Shown here: piece by piece, positions 40,307 to 51,026 of the stretch
Position numbering within the stretch: position 1 is the first letter of the stretch
Layout of the letters: every line of letters begins with the position of its first letter
Source of the DNA: Saitoella complicata NRRL Y-17804
Lineage: Eukaryota; Ascomycota; Saitoellomycetes; Saitoellales; Saitoellaceae
DNA: 64,000 nt
Assembly: GCF_001661265.1 (NCBI RefSeq)
Contig: NW_017567011.1
Span: 124,001-188,000, forward strand
Direction: 5' to 3'
Translations under genes and position numbers: made by a program
The notes under the pieces: generated by a model
Databases searched by the model: none
What the model saw: the letters and a program-made list of their open reading frames with translations, nothing else
Told to the model about the DNA's origin: nothing

Positions 40307-41674
40307 ATGCCCCCCGTCTACTCCACCACAACCCGCAAATCCGAGCGCACCCACGAAGAAAACCAAGAGAGAGCCTATATCGCTGCATCCCGTCGCTCCG
40401 ACCGCTCCCTCGAAGCCCGCATCGAATCCGCCCGCCGCGCCTCCGAAATTCACAAAAAGCGTACCGGCAAAGCCCTTCGCGTCACGGAAGCCGATGTCCA
40501 GAATGAGGAGATGTACGAGGAAGAAGACGATGACCTCCCGCCAGGGTTCAGGGGCTTGACGGGACATTTGACGACCGGGAGGGATGGGTTCGACTGGAGG
40601 ATTAGCAGTTACGTCGCGGGGAGTGTTGCGTTTCGGTCGTTTATTGGGGATCGCTCTCTTGTCTCGCAGAATCCGCATGACCCGGCGTATATGCAACAGG
40701 GGATGGGGATGCCGCAGTTCGATCGCGAACAAATCTTCCCGAACTTGCATTGGAATCCGGTCATGACTCCACGGGCTCTGACTCCCGCCGAGCAGGGCCC
40801 TGCTCCGGCACCGATTTATCCTAGGGGACAGCAGCCGTATCATCGGTCGCAGAGTATGACGCATCGACGTGCTTCCTCTTCCACTACCGTTACCACCAAT
40901 GTCGATGGTGGGAGTCCGGGAGGTAGGAGTATGACCTTGTCCGGGATGGAGGGGCATAGGTACTCCTCCACCTCGGGCTCTGAGTCGACGAGTACTTCGA
41001 ACACGACGCCTGATGTTCCCGGAGGACACGCCCAGGGAGGTCAGGGTCAGGGGATGAGCATGAGCTTGCCGGCGAATTATCCGTATACGACGACATTGCC
41101 GCTCAATACGCAGCAGTTTATCGATGTTGCTGGGTTGGGTGGGCCGTCCCCTTTCAAGCAGCCTCACGCTCCGACGCAGAGTCAGAGTCAGCAGGCTCAC
41201 GCTCATGCTCAACAAGCTCAGCAGCAGGCACAGAGTCGTTTTGCGAACTTGATGGGTGCGAAGGAGGCTTTCAACCTCAACTATTCTACCCTCCCTCATG
41301 GCCGCCAGCAGGAGGTGAAGAACGAGGATACCGTGGGACCCGCACAAAGTATGGGCATGGACGCCACTCTCGCCGCGACATCAACCTTCTCCCCAACCTG
41401 GATGACTGACGCCGTCACCGCTACCGCTACCGCCCACGATGGGATGGGGTATTTTGATGAGGGTATGTTGGCTCTCGGACACCACCAGCAGAACACGGGT
41501 GGCTTGAATGGATTGGGAGGAGATGAGTATGCCTTGGCGAGTCCGGGGTTGAAGCTGGAGAATGTTGATGAGCAGGGGTTGTGGAGTGCGATTATGGATG
41601 AGGTTGCTGTTGCAGAGGGCGAGGGGACGTGGGAGGGGATAGCTGCTGCTGCTGCTGGGCAGGGGTGGATGTGA
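40307..41674 (+). CDS. Q-rich nuclear-type protein with conserved N-terminal motif
   Basis: A single exon of 455 residues. The N-terminal 70 residues (RKSERTHEENQERAYIAASR, then SDRSLEARIESARRASEIHK, RTGKALRVTEADVQNEEMYE and an EEEDDDLP end) are highly charged and I recognise this block from uncharacterised Pezizomycotina proteins. The rest is low complexity: S/T/G-rich, a Q/H tract at about 285-310 and an acidic end with repeated Ala. This layout suggests a transcription regulator, but no DNA-binding domain is visible, so no function is assigned. The hairpin described at 40151-40201 lies in its promoter. Confidence 0.8.
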   Translation: MPPVYSTTTRKSERTHEENQERAYIAASRRSDRSLEARIESARRASEIHKKRTGKALRVTEADVQNEEMYEEEDDDLPPGFRGLTGHLTTGRDGFDWRISSYVAGSVAFRSFIGDRSLVSQNPHDPAYMQQGMGMPQFDREQIFPNLHWNPVMTPRALTPAEQGPAPAPIYPRGQQPYHRSQSMTHRRASSSTTVTTNVDGGSPGGRSMTLSGMEGHRYSSTSGSESTSTSNTTPDVPGGHAQGGQGQGMSMSLPANYPYTTTLPLNTQQFIDVAGLGGPSPFKQPHAPTQSQSQQAHAHAQQAQQQAQSRFANLMGAKEAFNLNYSTLPHGRQQEVKNEDTVGPAQSMGMDATLAATSTFSPTWMTDAVTATATAHDGMGYFDEGMLALGHHQQNTGGLNGLGGDEYALASPGLKLENVDEQGLWSAIMDEVAVAEGEGTWEGIAAAAAGQGWM

Positions 41675-43238
41675 GTGTTGCGTCCGTCCATCCACGGTGC
41701 ACAAAAAGGGTGAGAGGGATGAGAGAGCTAAAAAAAAAAGGACTTTTGAGTTTTGTTCAAGGGGTTTTCTTCGAACATCTTCGGGTGTGATGGTATGCAT
41801 TATCGATGCATTCTCTTTATCTTTTTACGGGTTCGCTTTTTGTTTTTCGAGGTGAGGAGTCTGCTGGCGTTTTCTTTCTCTTTTTTCGGTTGGCTTTGTC
41901 GAAGCCCTCGACAGTAGGTAGTAGCTACTGTTGTTTGTGGGCTTTGCAAATTTGGGTTATGGTATGGGTCGCTTTTGATTTATGGTACGGACGTCGCGTA
42001 TGTGATCGTGCGAGGACATAAGATGGCCATGGGGCATTATCACTAGAGGGTTTTTTCTTGTGTACTGGAAGAAGAAAGGAAAAATAATAACAAAGGCATA
42101 TATGATCCGTATTGCTTCGACTTGAATTTGGACTTTGTATGGTGAGGCTGAACCTGTTGGCGTGCGACTTTGCCGCTGCGACCAGTGAACAGCGCCGGAG
42201 TGTGACCTGGGTGAACATGTGTCAAGTCCCGTGTATACCGAAGCTCTGATGACAGGTCGTGAAAATGCTAATTATAGCTGAGAATGGCGCCTTCTTTGAT
42301 TACAAAGTTTTGCGGCATCTCGCCGTTCACCTATCTGATAGCGACTTTTCACGAGCGTGTGACCATGTTCCAGTTTCGAGTCGAAACCAAGCTCGACGTC
42401 GGGGTAGAGTAGCAGTCGCGCCAAGATCCTTGGAAGGATTGGGAAGAAGAAATATGGCCATGGGTTTCAGCTATTCTAGCCCCGCAACCCCGGACTTGGC
42501 CTTATTCGGTGTCCATTTTAGACTTTCATATCCAAAAAGCTGAGGTTCAGCTGATACCGGCGGGACCCCGTTCTGGGTTCTCAATCAGCATCTATGCGAA
42601 GCTCGCAATATGAGCGGGGCAACAGTGCAACCGGTAAGCTTCGGTCGCGATAGAAAATAGGAAGATCGGCATTCTCCAAGCGAGGGTTTGGAATTTGGAT
42701 TCGGTAAGACAGCTGGCTGACTTGCGAATGGCGGTAAGGTTCGTCATAGGTCTAGTAGGTGTTTGCAAGGCAACCTTTTCGGAGATTCGTCGCGTAGTTT
42801 CTGGACATGACAGAAAGTAGCCCGGCTCTGGTATTGTGAAGTACGAACCTTGCTTGACATCGTTATCATGCGGAAAGCCATGTCCAACCGTACTGTTTAT
42901 ATGAGAAATCAACCTGTAAGTAGCATGTGCAAACTCAGATGTGATGCGATATTGTAAGATCTTGGTCTCGTAACTGAGCATGCCATATTATACCTGGTAG
43001 CATGCAACTACTGACGAAAGTGTATTATTAGTATTAAGATAAACCCAAAACGCCGTAATATCCTTCGTAGATGGCAAAGGCCGGGTATACAGAACTGAAG
43101 TTGATTGACATGTTCAGTTTCTCTCCTCGAGCTCCTCCAATGAAACCCCTATCGCATGCTTCCACGTAGAACCAGCACATCATTTATGAGCGGTGACAAA
43201 AGACCACGCGATTCAATTGTATTCATATCATCAATATC
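41675..43238. other. 1.56-kb gene-poor region
   Basis: Between the Q-rich gene and HSK3. Open frames occur on both strands (longest about 129 codons, 42592-42981 minus), but none shows a recognisable domain, presequence or splice-supported extension. No tRNA or repeat is seen. Confidence 0.5.
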
Positions 43239-43569
43239 TCAAAGGGGGTCCTCGGTTGGTTCCCTCGCACTCTCCTCGCCAAGAACGCGACTGGCTGCCA
43301 TGAACCTAGATAAACCCATTAGCCAGAGAAGGACACCTGTGCTCATGAGAAACGTACAATCCGCCCTGTAAACCACCCAATCTTCTGATAGCTTCGGCCT
43401 GGATGGCAGTTACGCGCACATGGTTCTCGAGGTCGGAGAGGTGTGCTTGGAGTTGTGCGAGCTGCGACTGGAGATGCGCAAACTGGCGGGGCTTGATAGA
43501 TGTCGGACCAGCAGTAGAAAGACGAAGTGAGGGATGGCCAGGCTGGCCAGACGTCGAAGAACGGTGCAT
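43239..43569 (-). CDS. HSK3: DASH/Dam1 complex subunit Hsk3
   Basis: Exons 43358-43569 and 43239-43305 on the minus strand encode 92 residues, the normal small size. Hsk3 helps hold the DASH heterodecamer together. The helix PRQFAHLQSQLAQLQAHLSD, then LENHVRVTAIQAEAIRRLGG, matches the family pattern, and the splice (GGA TT|GTACGT...TCTAG|G) restores GGLFMAASRVLGEE, the diagnostic C-terminal segment. Without this intron the C-terminus is lost, so the join is well supported. It is the second DASH subunit in the window. Confidence 0.9.
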
Positions 43570-44081
43570 CTTTGTTATGGTGGTGAACGTCGAAGTGTAT
43601 GCTGGAGCGTATTGTTTTGATGTATGCGCTCGACGCAGGTGTGATTGCCAGGAGCAACCGAGCTACAGTAGTGCTTTCCCACCCAGGGTTCCCTATAAAA
43701 AGGAGGCCCCCCCCAGCAGCGAAGAAGCCCCTCATGTTTTAAACCTCACGGCAAGCTCTCATAAAGAACTCCAAGTGCATGTCATCGTGCAATCGTGTAG
43801 CTAGACCGTGTAGATAGATCTTACGGGAAAGACAATGCTGGGCGCCGGAAAGGATTCATACCAGGAAACCTCCGGAATCAGTGGTTCTTACATGCCTCCT
43901 CTAATAAACAAATGTCTCTTACTTCAATCCAAATACTGTTAACTCGTCGCTTGGCATTCCTTCCATCGCATCACGCAACTTAGACTCATACAGGGTTTGC
44001 GGATGGCTTTATACGGTACGGGGCTGCCGCGTTCCTCCCCGCTCGACGCCCTCGAACACGTAAGTTTACACAGGCTCTAGA
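43570..44081. promoter_or_regulatory. Divergent promoter region HSK3/MMT
   Basis: 512 bp between start codons. A TATAAAAA element at 43693-43700 with a C-run beside it is the only motif noted. Confidence 0.5.
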
Positions 44082-45722
44082 ATGCTCAGACACTTGGCAA
44101 CACGACAACGACCAGCTGCAGTCTCAATAGCTAAGGCGTCTTCTTCATTACACCGTTGCTCGTTTTCAAATAGCGCAACACATCGTCTTCAGCGCTCACC
44201 AATAGCTGCTGTTGTTAACCAAGGACGTTCCGCGGGCGCATCATTTCTGCGGAGACCGTCGACAATTGCACTTGGATCTGGAACTGGAATCATGACTACC
44301 AGTACGGAGTTGAAACATACGGGTGGACAGCAGAGACGGGGACATGCTGGGCATAGTCATGGACATGGACACGGGCATCATCACCATCATGACAAGACGC
44401 TGCTGACGTCGAAGGATAAGTCCAATCCAGGCGTACGTAGAGCCAGGCATATACTGTACCACGTCGGCTAACATGACCATTGTCAATCAACAGGCAAGAA
44501 TCACTCGCATTGGTCTCTACGTCAATCTCGGTCTCACAATCCTCAAAGCCGTCGGCGGGTACGCACTCAACTCTGCCTCCCTCCTCGCCGACGCTGGGCA
44601 TTCCGCTGGGGATTTGTTGTCTGATCTCTTGACCTTGTCTACGATTTCGATCTCGTCGAGGGCGCCTACGGCGACGTTTCCGCTTGGGTTTGGGAAGGTG
44701 GAGACGTTAGGAGCTGTCGGTGTTTCGGGAATCTTGATCTTGACTGGCTTTGGGATTGGGTGGAGCTCACTGGTCCAACTCATCACCATCGCAACCGGTG
44801 TCAACGTCGCCGAGGTTGTAGGAGAACTGGGACACTCGCACTCACATTCCCATTCCCACGGCGCCATCACCGGCATCACAGACATAAACGCTGCCTGGCT
44901 CGCGCTCGGCTCCATCGCCATAAAAGAATGGCTCTTCCACTCCACCCTCAAAATCGCCCACCAAACCCAATCCGGCGTCCTCGAGGCCAATGCCTGGCAT
45001 CACCGTACCGATTCCCTAACCTCCATCGTTGCACTCGTCGCGATTTTGGGTGGTCATTTCGTGCAGAGTTGGAGTTGGTTGGATCCGCTTGGAGGGGTGA
45101 TGGTGAGTGCGATGATTGTGCATGCGGGGTGGGCAACGGGAAGGGGGGCTTTCTTGGAGTTGGTGGACAGGACTATGGAGGAGGATGTTAGGGAGCAGAT
45201 CGCGGGGGCGGCGCAGAAGAGTTTGAAGAGCGTGCAGAGTGAGGGGTTGTCTGAGATTATTGGCGTAAAGGGGACGAAGAGTGGACCCGGCTATCTTGTG
45301 CAAGTTGGTGTTGCGGTGAAGGGCGACATGACCGTCATGGATGCGGGGAAGATTGACAAGGTATGACGGTTTGTTCGGAATGTTTTGACAAATTACTAAC
45401 GATTGTGGTACAGATTGTACGCGAGGTTGTCGAGAAAGAAGTTACCTGCCGATCCTGCGATATCGATGTCTTTGCGTTCGAGGATGAGCAGAAGCGGACG
45501 TACTGGGCTGCTATTGATGGGCTTGGAAACGTGGGTGAGGGAGTGGTGGAGAATGGTGAAGAGCATAACCACGACCATAACCACGAGCACAACCATGAAG
45601 AGGACGCGCGTGAGCCCCTCTTGGATGAACAAGAGCAGAAGGAGCACCAGAAGGAACTAAAAGAACAAGAGAAGCAAGAGCAGAAGGAATCTCTCGGGTT
45701 ACATGACCATAGGCGGGAGTAA
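44082..45722 (+). CDS. MMT1: Mitochondrial cation-diffusion-facilitator (Mmt1/Mmt2-like)
   Basis: Exons 44082-44432, 44494-45360 and 45414-45722 encode 508 residues. Mmt proteins are CDF transporters of the mitochondrial inner membrane linked to iron. An N-terminal presequence (MLRHLATRQRPAAVS) is followed by a His-rich stretch (HAGHSHGHGHGHHHHHD) before the first helix. CDF metal sites appear as SLLADAGHSAGDLLSD in TM2 and EANAWHHRTDSLTS in TM5. A second His run (HSHSHSHSHG) lies in the usual TM4-TM5 loop. The last exon supplies the cytosolic-type domain (CRSCDIDVFAFED) and a third His/Glu-rich tail (EEHNHDHNHEHNHEED). A zinc role cannot be excluded from sequence. Confidence 0.85.
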
Positions 45723-45866
45723 ACGACGAGTATTGGCAAGACGAGTGTACGATTATTAGAAAGGACCATCTCAACCCAACTAAAGACGTTGAGCGGTTAT
45801 AGAGTGCAGCAAATCAATATCACGCCTTTTTATATCCTACAACCAAATGGTATTTCCTATAGCTAC

Positions 45867-46736
45867 TTAAGCCTTCAAATACTTCGCGTGGTGCTTGACG
45901 TGCTCCTCCGCAAAGGTAGAGATGAAGAAGTAGGAGTGGTCGTAACCATCCTGGTATCTCACATTTGCCTTAACACCCGCTTCCTTCGCCGCCTTCTCAA
46001 AGTTCTTCGTCAAGAGCTGGTCGGGGTAGAAGTTATCAGCCAAACCCTGATCGATCAAGATTTCCGGCAACGACGCAGCCTTGTCTCCGAGGGAAGAGAT
46101 GAGCTCGGTTGCGTCATGCTCGGACCACTTAGACTTGTTTTCGGCGCCGAAGTAGCCGGAGAAGGCTTTCTGACCCCATTGGCAGTTGATGGGGTTCACG
46201 ATGGGAGAGAAAGCGGAAACAGACTTGTACTTCCCCGGGTTTCTCAAGAACAAGGTAAGCGCACCATGTCCACCCATCGAATGTCCTGTAATCCCCACCT
46301 TGCTCTCATCCAACTCCTTCCCGAACTCCTTGAACAATAACTCCGGCAACTCTTTGGTCACATAGGAGTACATTCTGTAGTGCTTCGCGTACGCATCAGA
46401 GGTGGCATCGATATAGAATCCAGCACCGGTTCCAAAATCCCAAGAGTCCTCCTCGTTGGGAGCGCCGGCGCCGCGGGGGGAGGTGTCGGGGAAGACGAGG
46501 GCGAGACCTTCTTTGGAGGCGGGGTTGATAAAGTTACCCTTTTCGGCGCAGTTGTCGCCAGTGCAGGTCAGGCCCGAGAGGTAGAAGAGGACGGGGACCT
46601 TACCCTTCTCGGCCTGAGGAGGAAGGTAGAGGTTGAGCTTGGTCTCCAAGCCGCCGAGCTCGGCAGACTTGTGGGAGAGCTTGAGGAGCTTTCCGCCAAA
46701 GGTGCGGATTGTTTGGGCGATCTCGAAGGCTGGCAT
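45867..46736 (-). CDS. S-formylglutathione hydrolase
   Basis: A single exon of 289 residues. The enzyme hydrolyses S-formylglutathione to formate and glutathione, the second step of glutathione-dependent formaldehyde detoxification (esterase D family). The nucleophile elbow GITGHSMGGHGAL, the oxyanion LSGLTCTGDNCAEK, the acid-containing DQGLADNFYP and the catalytic His in DGYDHSYFFIST are all present. The C-terminus ends KYLKA, so no SKL-type peroxisomal signal is evident. It converges on the Mmt gene with 144 bp between stops. Confidence 0.95.
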   Translation of the reverse strand: MPAFEIAQTIRTFGGKLLKLSHKSAELGGLETKLNLYLPPQAEKGKVPVLFYLSGLTCTGDNCAEKGNFINPASKEGLALVFPDTSPRGAGAPNEEDSWDFGTGAGFYIDATSDAYAKHYRMYSYVTKELPELLFKEFGKELDESKVGITGHSMGGHGALTLFLRNPGKYKSVSAFSPIVNPINCQWGQKAFSGYFGAENKSKWSEHDATELISSLGDKAASLPEILIDQGLADNFYPDQLLTKNFEKAAKEAGVKANVRYQDGYDHSYFFISTFAEEHVKHHAKYLKA

Positions 46737-47289
46737 TGTACTATTTGACTGATCAGTCGATGCTCGAAGGTGAGGATTGACCTCGGAGAACGCGCGGGTG
46801 CCTGCACGCAGAATCGTTGATTACAAGTGATGTCACAACAGTTACCCTGAGGATGAGCCCTGTTTTTCCGCGTAATGTACGGTGAGAAACAAGCAGTTCA
46901 GTGCTTGCTGTATTGATAACGCTGTAACTTGCCTTTGAAGATGGTGGTGATGATGTGTTATAGGTGTGCTCGATCCCACGGTATACGTCGCTTCGCAAAA
47001 CGTTGTCAACCATTCTTCAGCAATACCTAGCTCAGTGGCCGAGTCAGTCACCCGAAAGATAATTATGGTAGCTCTACAGGCACAGCGGGACAGCTGAATG
47101 TGGATTCGAAGCACGGGCTTGCGCAGGTTTTCTGGGTGGAAGCCCAGGGCCGGCCCGAAGTCGATCCCAAGAGCTTGTTCAACCATTGATAAGACAGGTG
47201 GTTCAGGACGGGCCTGAGTCACAGATCCCATAATAAAGGAGAGTACCTGGTGTCGACATTGCTGTTGGCCTCATCATACCTGAGAAGGT
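46737..47289. promoter_or_regulatory. Divergent intergenic region
   Basis: 553 bp between the hydrolase and membrane-protein start codons. A minus-strand frame of 129 codons (46842-47231) begins with ATG but has no recognised domain. No RNA gene is seen. Confidence 0.5.
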
Positions 47290-47838
47290 ATGGAAGGCGC
47301 ACAAGATATACTCCGACGATCCTCGCCCCACGCAAAGCCCTCTCCCACCTCCTCTTTACCTCTCGGTACCATTGACAGCCATCAGCTACCCATGGGTCAC
47401 ACGCCAGATCTCGGTGCGGCACATGCGCCCTTGGCCCAATGCGCCGCATTCTTCACCCAGATCTCCGCTATCGGTGCAACCCTCACGTTCGCCGTCATCG
47501 CCGGCCTCGGTCCATGGGGTGAAGCAAACGTCGAATATCCCTCCTCTCATCGGCGGAAATGTGTTTGTATGGCTTGGGCAATGTTTACTTTGACTGTGAT
47601 TCTGGCTGCGGTTGTGCAGATGGTTGTGACGTTTGGGAGTCGACACAGGCGGGGAGAGGGGATGGTGAAGGTTGTAACTGGCGTTGTGTGGATGTTACCA
47701 CTCACTACAAGCGCTGCCTTAGGGCTTATGGCGGAAGTTGTAAGAGGGTACTATCCGACGAGTGGGATCTTTATTTACGTTTGGCTCGGTGTCGTCTGGG
47801 TAGGTGCACTCGCCGTGCTCCTCATGTCTAGGCTCTGA
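47290..47838 (+). CDS. Small predicted membrane protein, four helices
   Basis: A single exon of 182 residues, not recognised as a named family. After a 48-residue hydrophilic N-terminus there are about four hydrophobic segments: AFFTQISAIGATLTFAVIAG, MAWAMFTLTVILAAVVQMVV, VVTGVVWMLPLTTSAALGLM and IFIYVWLGVVWVGALAVLLM. Loops are short and basic (SHRRKC, GSRHRRGEG). The regular spacing of helices supports a real gene. No motif suggests an activity; similar small four-helix proteins are common and poorly characterised in filamentous ascomycetes. Confidence 0.6.
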   Translation: MEGAQDILRRSSPHAKPSPTSSLPLGTIDSHQLPMGHTPDLGAAHAPLAQCAAFFTQISAIGATLTFAVIAGLGPWGEANVEYPSSHRRKCVCMAWAMFTLTVILAAVVQMVVTFGSRHRRGEGMVKVVTGVVWMLPLTTSAALGLMAEVVRGYYPTSGIFIYVWLGVVWVGALAVLLMSRL

Positions 47839-48038
47839 TGCCGGCGTCATTGGAGGAATAGAGCTACGTAAGCTTTATGAGATGCTATTGGCAACCTCTT
47901 GATCTGCTCACGCCGCGTTCCCTCGAGATCTGGACAGGTTGTATCCGTGACGACCAAGGTAACGTACACTTTCATGCAGGCCGAAGACGACGGCGTAGAA
48001 TTCCTTCAAACAATAAACACCGTGATCCCCGATACGAC

Positions 48039-49397
48039 ATGCCTCCACGATTCCCCCCGAAGTCTGCTAAAAAGAAGGGGAAAGCCAAGGAGCCTGTGCT
48101 CGAAACCTACGACGACTTCTTCGATGAAGCCGTGTTGCAGGAGGAGAAGGGTGAACGATGGAAGGTGTCGGATGGGCCGAAGGTATGCAGCGATCTCCGT
48201 TCTCTTGGGGTTGGCGACTGACTATCGAAATAGGCCGGACGCTTTTTGGCTCGCGCACTCGAGCTTTACGATCAATGTCTTCGCCTGCGCCCAAATGACT
48301 TCGACACAACCTACAACGTCGCCCGTATCCATTTCCTGTTAACTCAACTCCCGCCAACACCACCGACAGAGCAACTGATCGCGGGCTTGCAAAGAGCGAT
48401 CGAGAGTCATAAGGCTGCTCTTACGCTGAGTCCGGAGAACATTGACGCGTTGTTCAATACTGCACAAGTCTCCATCGAATTGGTGGAAACCGTGACCGAG
48501 GCAGACGATGGCAGAGGAGGCCAAGTCGTTCCAGTGCTGGAAGAAGCGATTCAGCTACTACAGCGCTGCTACCAGGTTCAAGAGCAGGAGTTGCGGAATA
48601 CCGCCGCGGAGGAGGCTACGGAACCCACAGCGAATGGCGACGACATGGATACTGACATCCCTATCGCACTGTCAGCAGGTGAAGAGCTCAACGAAGAGGA
48701 TGATGAAGGCGAGACAGAGCGCGCTACCGTGAAGTACGCAACAACGCCAAGCACATTGCTCGACACCTGCTTAGCTATGCTTCACGCCTACACCGTCTAT
48801 CTATCCATCATCGCATCAGCACCCCCCTCAGCTTCATCAACAGCTGATGCAGCCACTACTGTCCAAAACATCACGACCTCCGCCAATGAGGATTTGATCC
48901 TCAGAAAAGCAGCACTACTGGCTCAACAATCTGAGAGAGAACCCGAGTTAGCACTCGCACGGGCGAATCTGCTAAGCACGGCGGCGGCGGCGAGTGTTGC
49001 ACATGGATTGGCGACACTGACGGATTGGCAAGCTGCTCTGTCGCATTACGAACGGACGAATCCGAAGGATGCAGAGGCCTTGTGTGATCGTGCCGATGCT
49101 CTCATCGCATATGCGCGGGCGACCTCGCCGTTTGGTGCACCAGCAGAGGCTCAACAACAAGCTTGGACAGTATACACCCAGGCGGCTGGTTTGCTCGGGG
49201 CAGCAGTTAAGCTCGCGACATTTACGCAGCCGACGCCGCTTGAGGTTTGGATCACGCGTGCTGAGGTCGATTTGGCTCGTGCGAGGTTGGATACGGAGGT
49301 GTCAAGGAGGAATCGCGGTGTACTGTTTCAGAACGCGAGGGTGTTTTATAAGAATGCAGGTAGAGGTGATTTGGGCGACGCTATCGTGGAGGTATAG
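48039..49397 (+). CDS. TPR-repeat protein
   Basis: Exons 48039-48182 and 48234-49397 encode 435 residues. The N-terminus is basic (RFPPKSAKKKGKAKE), then TPR-like helical pairs begin at GPKAGRFLARALELYDQCLR and continue (NDFDTTYNVARIHFLL, ESHKAALTLSPENIDALFNT, VPVLEEAIQLLQRCYQV). An acidic stretch follows, then more helical repeats (ALSHYERTNPKDAEALCDRA, LEVWITRAEVDLARARLDTE) to the C-terminus. The pattern recalls conserved but uncharacterised fungal TPR proteins; the ribosomal-protein chaperone Acl4 is a possibility I cannot confirm. The intron is phase 0 with GTATGC donor. It converges on PPM1 with 38 bp between stops. Confidence 0.75.
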
Positions 49398-49435
49398 ATC
49401 GAGATTCATAATTGATCTTGTGAGACGAAGTACCG

Positions 49436-50602
49436 TCACTTGTCTTCAAGTCCTCTCCATCCAGCCCAGGTGTTAACGCCGGCATCCTTTTCTTTGTAGC
49501 CCCATGATATGCAATACTGAGCACCAAGTAGCTTCCATTCCTCCACTTCATCCAACATCTCCACTCCTTGTACCCGTCTTATCTCATCTTCTGGGATCCA
49601 CTTGTCATGCAGCTCATTTATGTCTTTCGCCGTGCCTGCCGTAAATCTGCCATCCAAGAATCTTCTTGCTTGTGACCGGAGGTCAGGATAGGTCCCAAAG
49701 GTTCTGAGAGTGATATCTCGTGATGATAGGTTGTGGGTCATCATCTTACCAAAGTGCGTGTGAGGAAGAATGGGCTCGTAGATTAGGAGTCCTGCAGACC
49801 CAAAGTTCCCGGTAATCCAGTTCAATATGCCTGTCACCTTATCTGGTGGCAGGTATATAAGGCAGCACTCGCTGATGAACAGGGTCGGTAATGATGGATC
49901 CAGGTTCGGTATATCGTTCGGCGCAAGCGAAGGCAGATTTGTCAGATCCAAAGCATGTAGGCAGTATGATGGTGATACTATTGTTCCTGCCGATTGGTCG
50001 ATATGAACAGACTCGAAACCGTCCGTACCTCGGATAGGAGCTAACAGATCTGGTGTAGTTGCAATGGTCTTTGCCTTCTTCTTGATCATACTCGGGAAAT
50101 CAATCTCGTGCCACCGGAAGGCATCAATTCTCGGCTGTTCATTTGGAGATTTACCGGGTTTCTCGATTCGCAAACGCTCCTGTAAGGATCGTGTCAACGA
50201 TTCATGTCAGGGTTGAACACGCAAAAGACAGATGCTTACCATCAATCTCCAATATCGCGTATCACTCCCAGCACCAAAACTGACAACCTGCCTCTTTATC
50301 TCACTACCTGCCCTTTCCTTATCTTCAGTTACCTCGAGAAACCTCTCCACTAATGCATCGATAGCCAATGTCCGCACCCATGTTCCACGGTTAATCACTG
50401 GTGGTCTGCGCTGCGACCGACGCTGTCGTAATGGCACGAAGTGCTGAATATATGGATCATGTAGATACCCTGTCTGTACAGCACTCCATCGAGACAGAAG
50501 CGCATCGGAGTCAGTGCCTTGGATGGGAAGTGTTGGATCAACTGGGCGGGAAGGAGTCGGATCAGGGGTAGCGAACGGATCGCGAAGAGGCGGAAAGCTC
50601 AT
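49436..50602 (-). CDS. PPM1: Leucine carboxyl methyltransferase 1 (PP2A methyltransferase)
   Basis: Exons 50240-50602 and 49436-50179 on the minus strand encode 368 residues. Ppm1 methylates the C-terminal Leu of the PP2A catalytic subunit, which controls holoenzyme assembly. Key features: an N-terminal DSDALLSRWSAVQTGYLHDP, the SAM motif QVVSFGAGSDTRYWRL, RIDAFRWHEIDFPSM, the acidic ribose-binding region (SPSYCLHALDLTNLP), and TLFISECCLIYLPPD, the conserved E-C-L-Y block. The C-terminus shows WKLLGAQYCISWGYK. The join (ATG|GTAAGC...TACAG|GAG) is phase 0. All motifs are intact. Confidence 0.92.
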
Positions 50603-51026
50603 AGTTGTGGAACCTCACGGTCAAAGATCAATCGACGAGCAATCTGTACCTCTGCCTGGCAACTGACAGTTTGCCTTGAGACGTTGCACGATGGGTGTCA
50701 GAATGTACGGTACGTCACAGGGCTAGTAACGTGGAACACCGTTTTCGGCACGTCTTGGTTCTCAGGCTAAACGGGGACGGTAGAAGAAGTATGATGTTGA
50801 TGAATAGTTCTTAAAAGTGTCAATTGTCCCGGCATCGTGCCAAGACGGCTAAGAATCCTCGATATCAAACTTCCCAGGCTCGAGCCTCATTCCCTCCGGA
50901 TATGAATCCTTTCCCAATCATGGATATAAATCAAACAAAACGCCAGCTGGCCATACCGGACCATCGCTAAATAATCGAACGCAAATGTCTTAGATGATCA
51001 TTTCACCTTCCTCTCAGTGTCGCTGC
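50603..51026. other. Intergenic region upstream of PPM1
   Basis: 424 bp between the PPM1 start and the stop of the PH-domain gene, both on the minus strand. No further feature is seen. Confidence 0.5.

Noticed and set aside
42592-42981. 129-codon minus-strand frame in the 41.7-43.2 kb gap
   Set aside because: No domain, no codon bias like the neighbours, and no splice-supported extension.
46842-47231. 129-codon minus-strand frame upstream of the hydrolase
   Set aside because: It begins with ATG, but lies in a divergent promoter region, has no recognised motif and looks like chance sequence.
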